Positions 44,357 to 57,116 of a stretch of 64,000 nt of DNA are shown piece after piece (the stretch's first letter is position 1; each line of letters begins with the position of its first letter). Under the pieces are notes generated by a model that saw only the letters and a program-made list of their open reading frames with translations, was not told the DNA's origin and did no database searches. Location: contig CAJNYU010000024.1 in assembly GCA_905331475.1 (NCBI GenBank), positions 65,339-129,338 on the forward strand, read 5' to 3'. The translations under genes and the position numbers were made by a program. Origin of the DNA: Rotaria socialis (taxonomy: Eukaryota; Rotifera; Eurotatoria; Philodinida; Philodinidae).

Positions 44357-46188
44357 TTATGCTTTGGCCACTCTTGTTGATGTTGACGAAGAGATGATTG
44401 TAGTTTTACTGATATTCATAACATTATCTTGTATTTGTCGTTTTAGAACTTTAAACGATCAAAATTATTATTAAGAAAAAAAGATTAAAATCAACAAATA
44501 ATTACGTGCAGGTTTTACTACTTCAGGAATAAGAGTTGACACTGGTTTCAAAGCTTCGGCGACATCAACATCAACATCATTTCGTTCATTATTTAAAGCA
44601 TGAGCAACAGCTATATAATATTAGAAGTTTATGGATAAAGAAATCAACAGTCTAAACATACTTTCGGCCATTGCATGATAAGCAAAATGAAGATACAGTA
44701 AAAAGAACATATGAATTGATACGATAAGTAGGCCAAGAAGAGCACGATAACGTGGATTCACTGTTCGAGACATTATAATTACTGCCTAAAAATAAATAAG
44801 AATTGATGAGGAAAATTTTTTACAAAAATATTCACTCGTTTTTAAAATAGTCTGAAGGATATTGGCTTCTTTCATTGGTACTAAAGAAAACGAACAAAAC
44901 GTTTCAGTACTTCCTATGAAGTTCTCTTTTGTATTATCCCTACTCTCTACAAGCCGAGGACTTGCCATGTATTTCGCAAAGAGTCTCTGGTACAATGTTG
45001 TGAATCAAGTTTCGTCAATTATAATTAGCACATTTGCTAAAACATGAATTTTTCTATATAAAAGTAGTGTGTAAATGAAACTGCAATTGTATGATATTTT
45101 AGGTTGAAACGTTGAAAGATAATCTAATTCACCTGAGTGTACTGCTGGAAAAATAATCTGAGCAAAAAGAACTGATCAGTACGGAATGTGCTTCCTTCAC
45201 CGAAAAACCATACAGATTTGTCAAAAAAACTACTGATTACAAGCTCGACAGGAATCCATCCGCTATGAGGAATTAATGAATTTTATATATCTTTCATTTT
45301 CCTGATTCGTTCGTAGTCTTTGTTTTTTTTATATAATATTAAAACTTATACCATTCGAATTGCTGCTGCGCCACCGACAAATCCCCAAAGACCGTAGAAT
45401 AGCAGATGATCATAGCCCGTGTGAATAAACGTAGCAAGAAATAGAACAACACAATGACTGAAGAGAGCATAACCCTACAAACATATACATATTCAATATA
45501 AAATTCAATGTTTCAGTTTTCTAAACTAACATTAATACTAAGAATTTGCATAAGACTAAGTTGTGTGTTACATATAAATGAAAGCGATGATACAGCAAAA
45601 CTCGAACCAATCCAATAGCCGAAACAAACAAGAAAACTTGCTCCAATTAATGTGCCATCTTGCTACAAAACAAGAAAACTAAATCAAACATTTCTATTTT
45701 AACTTGTATACATACAACGGAATGACTTGAAACTTTCATTTGATAAATCAGAATAGCTGCTAATGTGAATGCGATCATCGATGGTCCATATAATTCTGGT
45801 TTTATATGCTAAATGTTAACAATCAAGCACTGATTTATAAAAACAAAATGTCATACATCATCTCGAGACACTCGTGCTGGAATCAATGAACGTATCAATC
45901 TGAATTAAATACAAACGAATAAATAGTAATGAAAATTTGTCTTTTCTTTTAGCATACCGTTGAAAAACTTCTCTTGGTTCAACATCAAAATATGGACGGA
46001 GATAATCGAGATTGGCATAAAGATTTATTGCTTGTTGCGCACGAGAACGTCCTGCAGCCCAAACCTTTAAATAAAATAATTTCTTTTCATCATCGTAGAA
46101 CAATTGAAAAAATACTTACAATAGATCCTACACTGGGTATTCCACTTTCTAGTGATGCCGATTGTTGTTGATTATTATTATTATACAT
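44357..46188 (-). CDS. YIPF3: YIPF3, Yip1-domain Golgi membrane protein
   Basis: About eight or nine small exons. YIPF3 is a multi-pass Golgi protein that pairs with YIPF4 and helps maintain Golgi structure. Exon 1 begins MYNNNNQQQSASLESG. Exon 2 carries VWAAGRSRAQQAINLYANLD then YLRPYFDVEPREVFQR, matching human YANIDILRPYFDVEPAQV. Next are LIRSLIPARVSRDD, IKPELYGPSMIAFTLAAIL (human ELYGPLMLVFTLVAIL), a segment GYALFSHCVVLFL, and AVIIMSRTVNPRYRALLG then MFFLLYLHFAYHAMAE (human MLFLLYLHFAYHKVVE). A last exon, read as LKRQIQDNVMN to RVAKA, ends at 44357. About five hydrophobic segments are present. One intron is about 560 nt (44788-45348), the others are short. Confidence 0.9.
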
Positions 46189-49100
46189 TTTTCTATCGTT
46201 GAAATTTTTCATATCACAATTGATGTTAATAAATATTAGTTTATTAGCAAGTTGAATGATTGGTAGAGTAGAAGGACTTATTATAAAGTGACATCTTAAT
46301 AGAACAGGAAAATTCGATTGAAGAAATATTTTCACCAATGAAATGAGGCTACCGATTTGACAGGTTGTTTCGGAGAGAAATGTCCAGTGAGATTAATTCG
46401 AAAACAATTATATTATTCAATACACTAAATATGTATCGCATTCAAATCTTCAATTGCTAACTAAAAGATACAACTAGTGACGATTTTTCTTCTGAGTGGA
46501 CGCAAGCAATCAGCTGATGATAGAGTGATCGAGTTGCAGTAAAATATAGTTGGATGCTCAGTAATTCTACAGTAAACATCCAAGAAACACTCATCGAGGT
46601 AATGAAACTATTCAAAGCATTGATAGATTATGCAAATTTTAATGAAGAAGATACTATTGGTAAATATTTTTGCATCTATTGACTAAATAACATCATTTTT
46701 TTGCATTGTAGAATGAATATCATTACAGGAAGGTAATTAATTTCGTTTTTGATTGCTGATAGAGACGATCTAGAATAGCGACGAACTAATCATCTTTACC
46801 AAACTGTAAAAGCCGTAGATGAATACCTGTAATTCAAATAGCCACGTCTCTACCGATGATCTTCGTTGATGTGTGCCTAAATAGAACACATTTTGTCGCA
46901 GCTGACTTTGGACCTAGAATCGTCTAAACAGTGTTAGGGAGTTGTTATTAGCTTATATTCCGACTGTTTGTGTAGCAACTCTTTTCTCACATTCACTATA
47001 ATGATTTAGTAGAAAATTCCATATTGAAACTTTCGAGAGAGACTCCGTTTATTAGAACAAAGTTTTTTTTTTTGAGAAGTTGAAATGTCGGTTGAATGTT
47101 TTCTTCTATTGTTATAGAATTTTTTGATAAAACTGCAAAAGATTAGATACTCGAATTCAGTGGTCTCGAGTAGCATTACGGAAATATGAAGAATCTTTGC
47201 AGTTAAACTAAACTTCTTATTTTACTGTGTTCACGCAGAAATGTGAAACGTGAGATTAATATTAAAATAGTAGACAACAACGTACTCATTCGACGTTTAA
47301 AATATTTTTATTTTCGCTATACTAGGTCTAACCGGTGTAGTTAATTGATAGAAGCAATCGTCCAGAAATTCCTGGGAAAATAAAACTGCGCACTCACTGC
47401 TCCACTAGAAATTATTCAATTTAAGAGATAATAAAAAAACAGTAAGTTAATTTCATTTCTTCTGCTCGTTTGATTTCATTAAAACGTGAATTTAAAGCTA
47501 GAGCATCATTCAGCATCGTGTGATAGTTCTGTTTGATTAACTTTCCCCAACAAACTCAGTAACTAATAATGCACTTTTCATTACTTTATTGTTCAAGGTA
47601 TGTACTACATGTCAGAATTTTGCATTCGCTATGAAATATTTTTTAAGTTTTTCAGCGTGAGAGGAAAACTTTTTATCGGATCGTTCCCTCGATCATATTT
47701 TTAGTTTATGCATAAAAATGCTACCAGCCAAACGGGTAGACATGCGATGAGCTTCTCCGAGGGTGTCTTTCGAGCCATCAATCTGCTGATTAGTGTATGC
47801 GTATCATTTGATCTTTAAGATCTGGCTTATCAACAGTCATTTTCATCATAGTAAAAAAAATGATAGTTTAGGTTTACGGAGACATTTTTCTAAATGCTTT
47901 CATCATTAAATAAAAAAAAGATCAAATGGAAAATTCAGTAGTATGGCACGAATTTGAATAAATTTTTACTTGTAGGCTCAGACATAATAATCTAGTATTA
48001 GTAAAATATTTATGAATGATATTCATTGAAATCGTTGATAGAAAAACAAATTGTCATCGAGCTTAATTAAGTATATCGGCATGCGTTTTTTTTCTCTAAA
48101 ACTTAGATAAGCATAAAATCCCTTGAAATAATCAGACTACTTATGAACTCTCTATTGATTAACGAAGTACATGTTGTTGTGTCCCTATAAATACTTTCTC
48201 TTCAAAAAAGCACAGGAAATATGAGATTAACCTAATGCTTGTTGCGCATGTTCGAGGTAACTGAAAAGTTTATAATCACTCGAAGAATAATTTTGCATTC
48301 GTAAATACTCGGTTTCAACAGCCTGTGAACCGAATATACTGTGGTTCATCTACTTAATTTAGTCTGTTTACAGAAATTTTCATAAAAGACTCAATAGGAT
48401 TTCTTTGCAATGTAGCATTGCAGTGAGTAAATTTTGTGAGCTTTTCAGAGTCAATAGTTAATAAATCATAGGCTTCATTCGAGTGTAAAAAAGAACGGTT
48501 AAACTGTAAAGAAAATAGAAGTAACTCATGCTTCAACAGATTGATATGACTTTGCGATTACTGTTGTCTCAGACGATGATAATTATAGTAGAAAGCATAA
48601 ACTTTTTTTTTTTCTTCTATCGATTAAGTGCTTGTATTCTGTCGAAAGAACCGGTTTCAAGCGCAACAGTCGAAGTTGTGTACTCTAAAATAATCTTAAG
48701 TCTTTCTTTCTTATTTTATCATTTGAAAAATCGTAATCAAATGAAATTTTGTTTTACAAGTCTTTGTTAAATTAACGGGGGCGAAATGAACCAAAATATT
48801 GATAAGAACAATACCCCGTGATGACAAATCTGAAACCGATATATCGTAAATCATGATGCTTTTCGTTCGGCACATTTCAACATATTACCGATTTTGCTAG
48901 ATAAATATTTATTATGATAAAAACGAACATTCGACTTGCTCATTTAAACTACTCAACGCACTAGACGCGATGTAAATATTCTGATGGAGATTTGCTTCAG
49001 TCGAACCATCTGCGCATATTCACAAGAGGTGATGCATTATGTTTTTGGCAGATAGTTTAATCAGCAGGTTGTTTGAAAAATAATATTTTATTATTAATAT

Positions 49101-51123
49101 TTTGCATGAAAAACGATAATTAAAACCGTGCACAAGGCTATTATTTATTTTGACTAAAATTCACTAATGATTGAATCCAGAAAAACTTTTTCGAGTGCTG
49201 ACTTTTGAAATAAAATGTTGTCTGTAGGAGAAATTGAAGCGTGGCTAATTATTAATGTTCGTATTTTAATTTAGAAAGCTTTTCAAGACATAATTTTCAA
49301 CAATTATACAGCATCAATTGCGAAAGCCATAATGTGTCAAGTGCACCAGAGATTATTAAACAGGAAATCCGCCAAGTTCACTTAACATGACACATAACTG
49401 AATTCTATTTTCTTCATCAAAAATGCTGCTTTTGATAAAAATCTACTTTTTTAATGCTTCCTTACGGATTGCATAAAGTAACGATCAATATTTATGATGA
49501 GAGAAAAAGAAAGTAGAGTGCAAAATAGCGATAAAATATTCATTCTGTGAACGATTCAAGGCAATTGTTTCATCTGTTATTTACAGGTCTTAGTTTTTAA
49601 TTAAATTTTTCGAAGATCTTTTTACTTTGATTAAATATAATCTTGACTTAAGAATTCATTTCTGACAACAAATACTCGTCCCTATTTATAATGACAGGTT
49701 TAAAAGCACCACGAACACTTGCAATTCGCAACTAGTTCTCTTTTTTTTGTTGTTAAACATCAAACGTGAGACTTCAAAGTCAAACACTAATAGCTATATT
49801 CTCCATATATACGATTTTCTACGGCTCATTATTTGAGATTCGAACAATAATTAAAAAATATATGACTCAAAAAGTACGGTGAGATCGACGTCTGATGTTT
49901 TGAATAATAGTTTTGTTACATTTCTTTTTCGTTCTCCACAACATCGGAGTTCGTAGTATTAGTCAACTTTTCTCCCTTGTAGTTGTTATTAGTCTGACAT
50001 CGATCAACAGTCAACACAACAAAAGGTTATTTAGTAGGAAAAGATATTATTGATGGTAGTGGCTTTATATTTAGATGTCTGATCGATGAAAGTAATGTAA
50101 TTTGTTTCTTGAACGCTAAAAACCAATCTTTTCAGTCGACAGAGGCATGAATTCATATCATCTTTGCTTTCACTTGTGCAATAGATATGCTGTACTCCTA
50201 CGTAATCAGTTATCAATATTCTTTTTTTTATATTCTAGAGCCGTTTCTTTTAACTATTCCTTTTATATGTAAAATAAAACAAAACAAAACAAATAAACAT
50301 GGTCAATTTGAGAATGAATCGCATGCACGCATATAAACGAAGGAATATAATAAAGATAGACTAGAAGAAAAGAAAAAAAATGTGTCAAGTAAGAAAGGAA
50401 AAAAAGAAAGACGCATAGAGGGCAAACACAACATGAGAAAAAAAATGTGTACTTGTATGTTCGGCATTAGGTCGTTAGAATTGTTAGTGTAAGATATATA
50501 TCGTTGTAAAGGAAAACACAAATAAGGAACGACAGTAAGCTAGCGATGATTTCTAGGCTGCACTTTCGGTCATAGCACAAACAGATGTTTGGGTCTATGA
50601 AGCTCTTCTTTGTTTTTATTTGTCCTCAATGATTCAACGAGAGGTCCTCTGGTTTCCCTGAAAACGTCAATATTAACTTTGTCTCCTAAAAGGGATTAAC
50701 TTCTGTAGTGAGACATGATAAATAAAATATAAATTAATTAGATGAAAAATTTTGTTTTGCGATTTGATCTTTTTTTGCAAGACGTAGAAGAAGAAAAAAA
50801 ATTAAGATAAAGAGATATTTATTAAAGACTGAGGACATATCCAAAAGGAATGAGTGGCCTAAATATACAATCAAGTATATTGCGCATGTGCTCTACGAAG
50901 CAAGAGAACAATTTTTTTCTTGTTCTCCTCTTCACTAGTCTTCTTTCGTTAGACATTTATAGTCAGGAATAGATACAAGTAGGTACGTAGATAGAATTAA
51001 TGAACTTCTTATATAATAAAAACAACAGCAACGACAAAAAATAATTAATTCGATTTTTTTAAATAGTCAATGATTATAAAAAATAATTCATTGTTTCTAT
51101 TTTCTAGTATTAATTAACCTACT
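46189..51123. other. Intergenic, about 4.9 kb, largest gene-free stretch
   Basis: AT-rich with no recognised conserved frame, tRNA or element end. It contains the divergent upstream regions of YIPF3 (-) and the ANKRD11/12-like gene (+). Poly-T and simple A/T tracts occur throughout. A leader acceptor (TTCTATTTTCTAG) at about 51095-51107 precedes the ANKRD-like ATG. Confidence 0.45.
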
Positions 51124-53905
51124 ATGAACGGTAGTTGTTCCACCATGGAAACTTCATCATTATCAATGATAAGAGAAAATGAAAAATTCTTGTCGACAAT
51201 AATTGCATCTCCTCTGTTCAATGACAAGGTGATGACCCCGGACGAAGAACAAGAAAAAAACGGCAAAGAACAAGAAGAAAACATGCTTTCATCAACTCAT
51301 AAGCATAGTTCTGCTCGATCGAACCTCGATTACGAGAAAATGCAATCTCTTCAAGTAACAATTTCTACAATAGTTGAGAATCTTGTAACACAAATTGATT
51401 CCAATACAAATATTCCATCGAACTCATCGGAAGAACGCGAATCAATTCATGTAGAAAAACAAGACGATTTTAAAATGACAAAACGTGCATTACGTTCACG
51501 TGTACAAGGAAAATTAAATCTATCGGTACCTTATCAACTATCGAATGATAACCGACGTGTGTCAAATCGACGGCGAGCTTTAGAAAAAAATTCATCTTTC
51601 GATACTTATGAAAAACTTCCACGAAAAAAAACTACATCCGAACGTTCGAATGATCCAACAACAGAACTTAATCATGGTAGGATTTTCTTAAGTATTAGAA
51701 AAAAAAGAAACCTTTTCCCCTAATTGATTCAATAGATCGTACTCTAATCAGCGATGATATACATATAAATGTTGATGAAGGAACTCATGCAAATAAAGTA
51801 ACGATAAATATGAAGCAAATTCAAATTCATAGTCATTCAGATATTGATTCTTTACCACCAAATAAACGTCGATTACGTGAACGACATGCTGCTATTTTAA
51901 ATTCTGTTGATACATCTACAACGAATAGTTCTTCTTCAACCGAAGAGAATATGCCTATAGAACCACCGACACGAGCAATACCAATAAATTGTATAAAAAA
52001 ATTCATTGAAATTCGTCAACAAGTATGAAAAACTTTTTTTTTTTATAACATAACTTTCAGGTCAATTTTATTTCTACGACGAAATTCTAACTTATGACAA
52101 CAAGCTTTTTTCACGTTTCACTTCTATTTTTCTTTCCGTTCAGAATAAACACAATTATAAATAAGAAAACATATGCGAGTGCAGTACTCTGCAACATTTT
52201 AAAAACAATTCACATTAGCCGAATCAATAGATTAGCAACGATCCTCTCACGCGCCTTTTAAATGGTATATAGTGTCTAGAAAGCCACTAGACATAGAGAA
52301 ATTTGAATATCTTCGTGAATTTTTAACCAAATCAGCTGATTTTTTTCTCAGATATGGAAGGTTCTATTCATAAACAAATAGTTCACATATGAACAGCAAG
52401 CTATATGCAAATGATTTTTGCTCATAGTTATAGCCCAATACTGTAGAATAATCTTTCTCTGCATTTATCAATCAATACAATACGTTCACATGTGCGTATC
52501 AGTTTACATGCTACGTGCTTCAAAACAAAAGAAGGAGTAAGACAATGATTAAAAGTGCATATAATCTGGAAAATAAATCCTCATAATCACTAACTACTGA
52601 CATAGTGTGGAACATTTTTCTGATTTGATTGCCATGCATAGACGGTTTCTTAATGAATAAAAACGTCTGCCTGTCCTCTATTCGCAGACAAGAAACCAAT
52701 TAGGTTGATTTGAAGAATCGCCAAGATATTCAAATTTTACTATGTGTTCAGTGACTTTCTAGACCTTCGTCTATCGAAGTGAAAACTTTATATCATTGCT
52801 CAATTCAACGTCGAGCTCTATGACATGATATCATTTTTCTCGATCTATTCGGTAATTCATGGGCCAACATAGCTGATGCTACATTTTCGCAATGACAAGA
52901 GTCGATTGAATACGAAATTCTAGAATTGCGATCAATTCTATCTCACACAGTTGATATCTAAAGAGCATCTCGTTCTTCCTATGATTCGCCATAGAAAATA
53001 ACTCGTGTATAATGCCAGTGGGCATCGTACTAATAGTTTTGTCAAAGTGAACTCTTCTTTAAATAGATTGAAAAACGGCATGACGCAATGTTACATGATT
53101 TTGTTCAACCAAAAATTCCAAAAGATTTTGCTGAAACGCTAATGGCAAAAAAGAATTATTTAATCACGCCATCATATAAATCATTTTCGACAACAACGCC
53201 AGCATCACTTGGTATTAAACGTCTTAATCCGCCATTGGATCTCGATTCAGATTTGTCCGATGTATTCGCTCGTCAAGAAGACGAAAGATATAGAATGAAA
53301 TTGAGACATCAAGTTGAACGAGTAAAATTTCAAAACTTCAAAAAAGAAAATATTTTTCTGATTTTTTCTAATTCAGGAAAAATTAATTTTATCACATGAA
53401 CAAGAAATTTTACGTCTCTATGGAAATGCTACACGATTATCAATACATCAAGATATACCATTAAGTTATTGTTCATTACTTAAAGACAATGAAGTTTATA
53501 ATAATCCTCTGATACAAGAACGTGCATCATCATTTATTAATAATGATTTTACAAGTACAGAATTAGGTAAACGTGGCAAAAATCGTTGGAATGGACGTTC
53601 ATTTATTAAGTGGCTTGAAGATTCAAATCTTAAATATAAACGTCTTAGTGTAAATATCGTTAAAAAAAACGCAAAAGAGCTGTTGTTCATTACATTTTCT
53701 ATTTTACTTCTAGTGTGAAACTAATCAACGACAAAATCTTGAAGCTAATACACTTTATTCTATGCAACGTATGGTTTGGTTAAAACGTTTGCCCAAAGAA
53801 ACTTCATCATCCGGACGAATAAGTTCTCTTTTATCTGAACAATATCTACCTAAAGTAGAAATAAATAATAACTTTTGGACAGAATGGGAAACAAATTCAA
53901 TTTAG
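51124..53905 (+). CDS. ANKRD11/ANKRD12-type C-terminal domain protein (no ankyrin repeats seen)
   Basis: Five exons (51124-51676, 51736-52022, 53067-53321, 53377-53649, 53714-53905) give 519 aa. The last three match the C terminus of ANKRD11/12: FIEIRQQIEKRHDAM; DVFARQEDERYRMKLRHQVE joined to REKLILSHEQEILRLYGNAT (human [26 protein letters not shown]); SYCSLLKDNEVYN; RWNGRSFIKWLED; and NLEANTLYSMQRMVWLKRL (human HEAAALNAVQRLEWQLKL). In vertebrates these are large nuclear chromatin regulators with N-terminal ankyrin repeats. Here the first exons are disordered, with basic clusters (RRVSNRRRALEK, PPNKRRLRERH), and no ankyrin repeat is seen here or in the 4.9 kb upstream. A 1044-nt intron (52023-53066) contains a MITE. 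AATAAA lies at 53974. Confidence 0.8.
52274..52764. mobile_element. MITE in the long intron of the ANKRD11/12-like gene
   Basis: A 491-bp element with imperfect inverted ends of about 45-75 bp: GTCTAGAAAGCCACTAGACA at the left and GTCTAGAAAGTCACTGAACA read from the right, both continuing through an AAATTTGAATATCTT block. No target-site duplication was identified and no coding frame is present. It lies between the donor at 52023 and the acceptor at 53066. Confidence 0.75.
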
Positions 53906-55663
53906 TTTGTGTTTTTCTTATTTATACATGAGAAAATTTATTGTTTGTGATATTCGTCTGTAAGTTTTATGTAAATAAAACCAAACGATTTTGTTTTTGA
54001 TGTTGTTTTTATGTGAAATTCCAAAAAAATATCATCGGTATTAAATTTATTTATATGACAACCGAAGCAGGAGATTTTTGTTTTTCTTGAACTTCGCCTA
54101 ACTTCACCTAATTTTTATCAGCACAAAAATCCTAACATGCCTCGAAACATTAATCAGTAGGACAATAAATTGCAGAGTGTTTTTATTTAAAATAGAATAA
54201 AAATTAATTGGAGCCCTCTTTCAAACATATTAATCGCTAAATAAATATGTCAAGCAGAAATCCACTTTTAGTTTTAAATAATTATTTGAAAAAGCAAAGT
54301 AAATATTATACTTAATGATCCAACCTGGACGAGACGATTTTTCAGTTCCCGTGAAATTTTTACTAAATAGCAGTATCGCATTAGGCTTTTTTCTTCTTTA
54401 AATATTCATATCTTCAATGAGCTTATGAGTAATACCAGATGAACAGATAAGATTTGCATTAAAAGTCGCATGGCTTTTTCTATTCCTCATTATTAAGTCA
54501 TTAGGACTAGACATGCCGCACGTTTTTCCACAGTATTCTGATAGTAGATTGCTGGAAGGCAAATATTCCAATCTTGGTTTTCTTAAAATAAACTTTATTC
54601 ATTTTATAAGAAGAATTTCCTTTGTGAAAACAAACTTCGTGACAGTTTTCTTTTTAAATTGAATGCATGTCCAAATTCTATCGTTTTTGCCAATTTGTGA
54701 AGCCATGCTGTCGAAATAGAAGCTCATCGGTTGAGTAGCGATCGACTGTATTTTCTAGAAAAACGTTTTTTCCTCACAAAATATTTGACAGTGTCTAGTC
54801 TATCGAAGCTTGTTTTCAGCTACATTATGATTTTCTTTTCTCTTAACGAACCGAACTGATAGTTACTAGCGAAAGAGCTTATTTTAGTGGTAATTGCTTG
54901 CCTAGTCTTTGGTTTCTTAAGAAGCTGTGACAAACTAAATTTTTGATTTCACTTGTCCCCCGCATCCATATTTTTCTGACCAAAATGCAATCTCTAGTAA
55001 AATAATGATCCTGTAAATATTTTCATTATTCGACTGCAAAAGATCAAAATTCAGGCTTTTCAGTTGGGTTTCAGGGTATAAGATTGCAGTATAAGGAACT
55101 CCTCGTGTTAGAAACCTTATTCAATATCTTTCATAAGCTAGACAGACATAAAAACATGTTTACGTCTAGTTACGTAAACTATGTTGTTCTTCAAAATATA
55201 TCATGAGCGTTCACGTGAACATGTTTCAGCAATGAACCGATTGAATAGTTAATGAATTTCCTTCCGCAGTGGTGATCATACCATAATGCTGCGCTTTTGT
55301 ATGAACCTTCAAAGAAAAAAATAAGCTCTGCCTGAAGATAATCCTGGTTTAACTTTTACGTACAATAACATTAGTATTGTGTATAACAAAATGATGAATT
55401 CTCGAAAGCGTGGTAACATCTAGAAAAAGTTCAGACAATCCAGCAAAGATTCTCTCATTGAATAAGTTTTACTATGTAATGAATATTATATAGATTGTAG
55501 TTTTCTTCATACTTCCTCAGGCTTCTACAGCTCACAGCTATACGGAGTACATCTGACTGTGAAGTAATCAATATAACTATGAACTATTAATAATTACGAT
55601 AGGAACTACAGGCATTTTAATCATAACAATAAAAATAAATTAAGTTACTAATAAAAAATACAG

Positions 55664-55690
55664 ATATATATATATATATATATATATATA
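55664..55690. repeat. (TA)n microsatellite
   Basis: About 13 TA units in intergenic DNA. Confidence 0.9.
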
Positions 55691-56259
55691 ACCTTTGTCA
55701 ATGAGAAAGCCAAGTTAATATTACTTAAAATTCTTTTTTTCTATTTTTACTACCTCTAGTCAAGCAGCATTGCTCTTTTATTTCGTACTGGAAATAAAAA
55801 TAATGATTCATTTTTATTGCAAAGCTGCTTAGTCCGTAATCCAATGGACCAAAATCATGCTGTTAAATTGCTCTATGACACATTAGTAACTAAAATAGAT
55901 TCAGATTCGATTCTTGAAAGTGCATCTTTTTGTATGAAAATCAATAATAAAATTCAAAATCAAGTTGCTATCTAGTCTTATGACTAAGTTTCCTTCTTAC
56001 ACGGTTTCTTCAAAGGCAATTTTCTTGTGTCAAATCAAACAAAAATCACTTTTTTTAAAGAAGTTTTCTTGTATCACTAAAAATCAATTTTTTAGTTTGT
56101 TCATTTTAATCTGCGAAACAAATCGCAGTGACACATTCTATTTCAGATTCTCTTTAAAAATACTGCATAAATTATGGAACTGATGTAAATAATATATTCC
56201 TATGGTCAAATCATTATGGTTGTTTAATATATTTTGAATGAAACACTGTTCAACATGAA

Positions 56260-56261
<2 letters not shown>

Positions 56262-56291
<30 letters not shown>
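56262..56291. repeat. (CT)n microsatellite
   Basis: About 14 CT units, about 300 bp upstream of the NDUFA13 start. Confidence 0.9.
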
Positions 56292-56296
<5 letters not shown>

Positions 56297-56594
56297 AGGT
56301 TGACATATTTTCTCATAGGTATAAAATTGTCCGACATTACCATTAATCATATGTTTTAGTCTCCATTGGAAAGAAAGAGCTGATATAGGGGTCGCTTTTC
56401 TTTCATTCTCGAAAATTTACCTATCAAGAGTGCAAGAAAAAAATGCATAATTCATTAATTTAATAGATCAATTCATTTTCTTAACTTTATTGTCAAAACT
56501 CATTCAAACAAAAAAACCTATCCGATACATTCATATATGATGCTATTATAGTGTTGGTTTAGTTAATGATCAACTATTTTTAGGCTTATAGATC

Positions 56595-57116
56595 ATGACA
56601 GGCTTTTCTAAAATAGCTGTCTACCGGCAAGATTTACCACCAACTGGTGGTTATGCTCCAATGTCATGGGCACGTGTGCCTGCACGTCGTATACCTTTAT
56701 GGCCGTTTGTTTCTCTATGGGTAGTATCGAATATATTCGGATATTTCTATCATGCATCTGAAAAACGTCATTATTGGCAAAATGGTAAATAAATGATTAT
56801 TATATTTGTTGTTAAAAGAAACAAAAACATTTTTCTATGTTTAGAAATGGAAACGGATGAAAGTCGTTCATGTATAGAACCAGTTTTATTAGCCGAACAA
56901 GATCGTATTGTTTTAAGACAATATCGAGCTAATCGTGATGAAGAGACAAAACTCATGAACGACGTACCTGGCTGGGAAGTTGGTACATGGTTTGGTGATA
57001 AAGTTTTTAAATCTCGTACCTTTTTTCCTGATCGACCACATTTACTTGATTATTATGGGGTGTCTCGTCCATCGACACAACGTTTAGATGTTAATGCAAG
57101 TCAATGGCAGCTTTAA
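56595..57116 (+). CDS. NDUFA13: NADH dehydrogenase [ubiquinone] 1 alpha subcomplex subunit 13 (GRIM-19)
   Basis: An accessory subunit of mitochondrial complex I in the inner membrane. Two exons join in phase across a short intron (WQN/E at the G/GTAAATAA donor and the TATGTTTAG acceptor). Exon 1 carries the family signature: YRQDLPPTGGYAPMSWARVP then ARRIPLWPFVSLWVVSNIFGYF, the single membrane helix. Exon 2 has SRSCIEPVLLAEQDRIVLRQY and MNDVPGWEVGTWFGDKVF, the usual VPGW...GxxV region. The product is about 153 aa (human 144), with a slightly longer C-terminal tail ending NASQWQL. A TATTTTTAG acceptor lies 11 nt before the ATG. AATAAA follows the stop near 57137. Confidence 0.95.

Larger units (their letters stand above)
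53906..56594. other. Intergenic, about 2.7 kb, with microsatellites
   Basis: Holds the 3' UTR of the ANKRD-like gene (AATAAA near 53974) and the NDUFA13 upstream region. No conserved gene recognised. Two microsatellites are listed separately. Confidence 0.5.

Noticed and set aside
44786-45047. Overlapping frames on both strands in the 560-nt YIPF3 intron
   Set aside because: The flanking YIPF3 exons join without it and the translations resemble nothing known.
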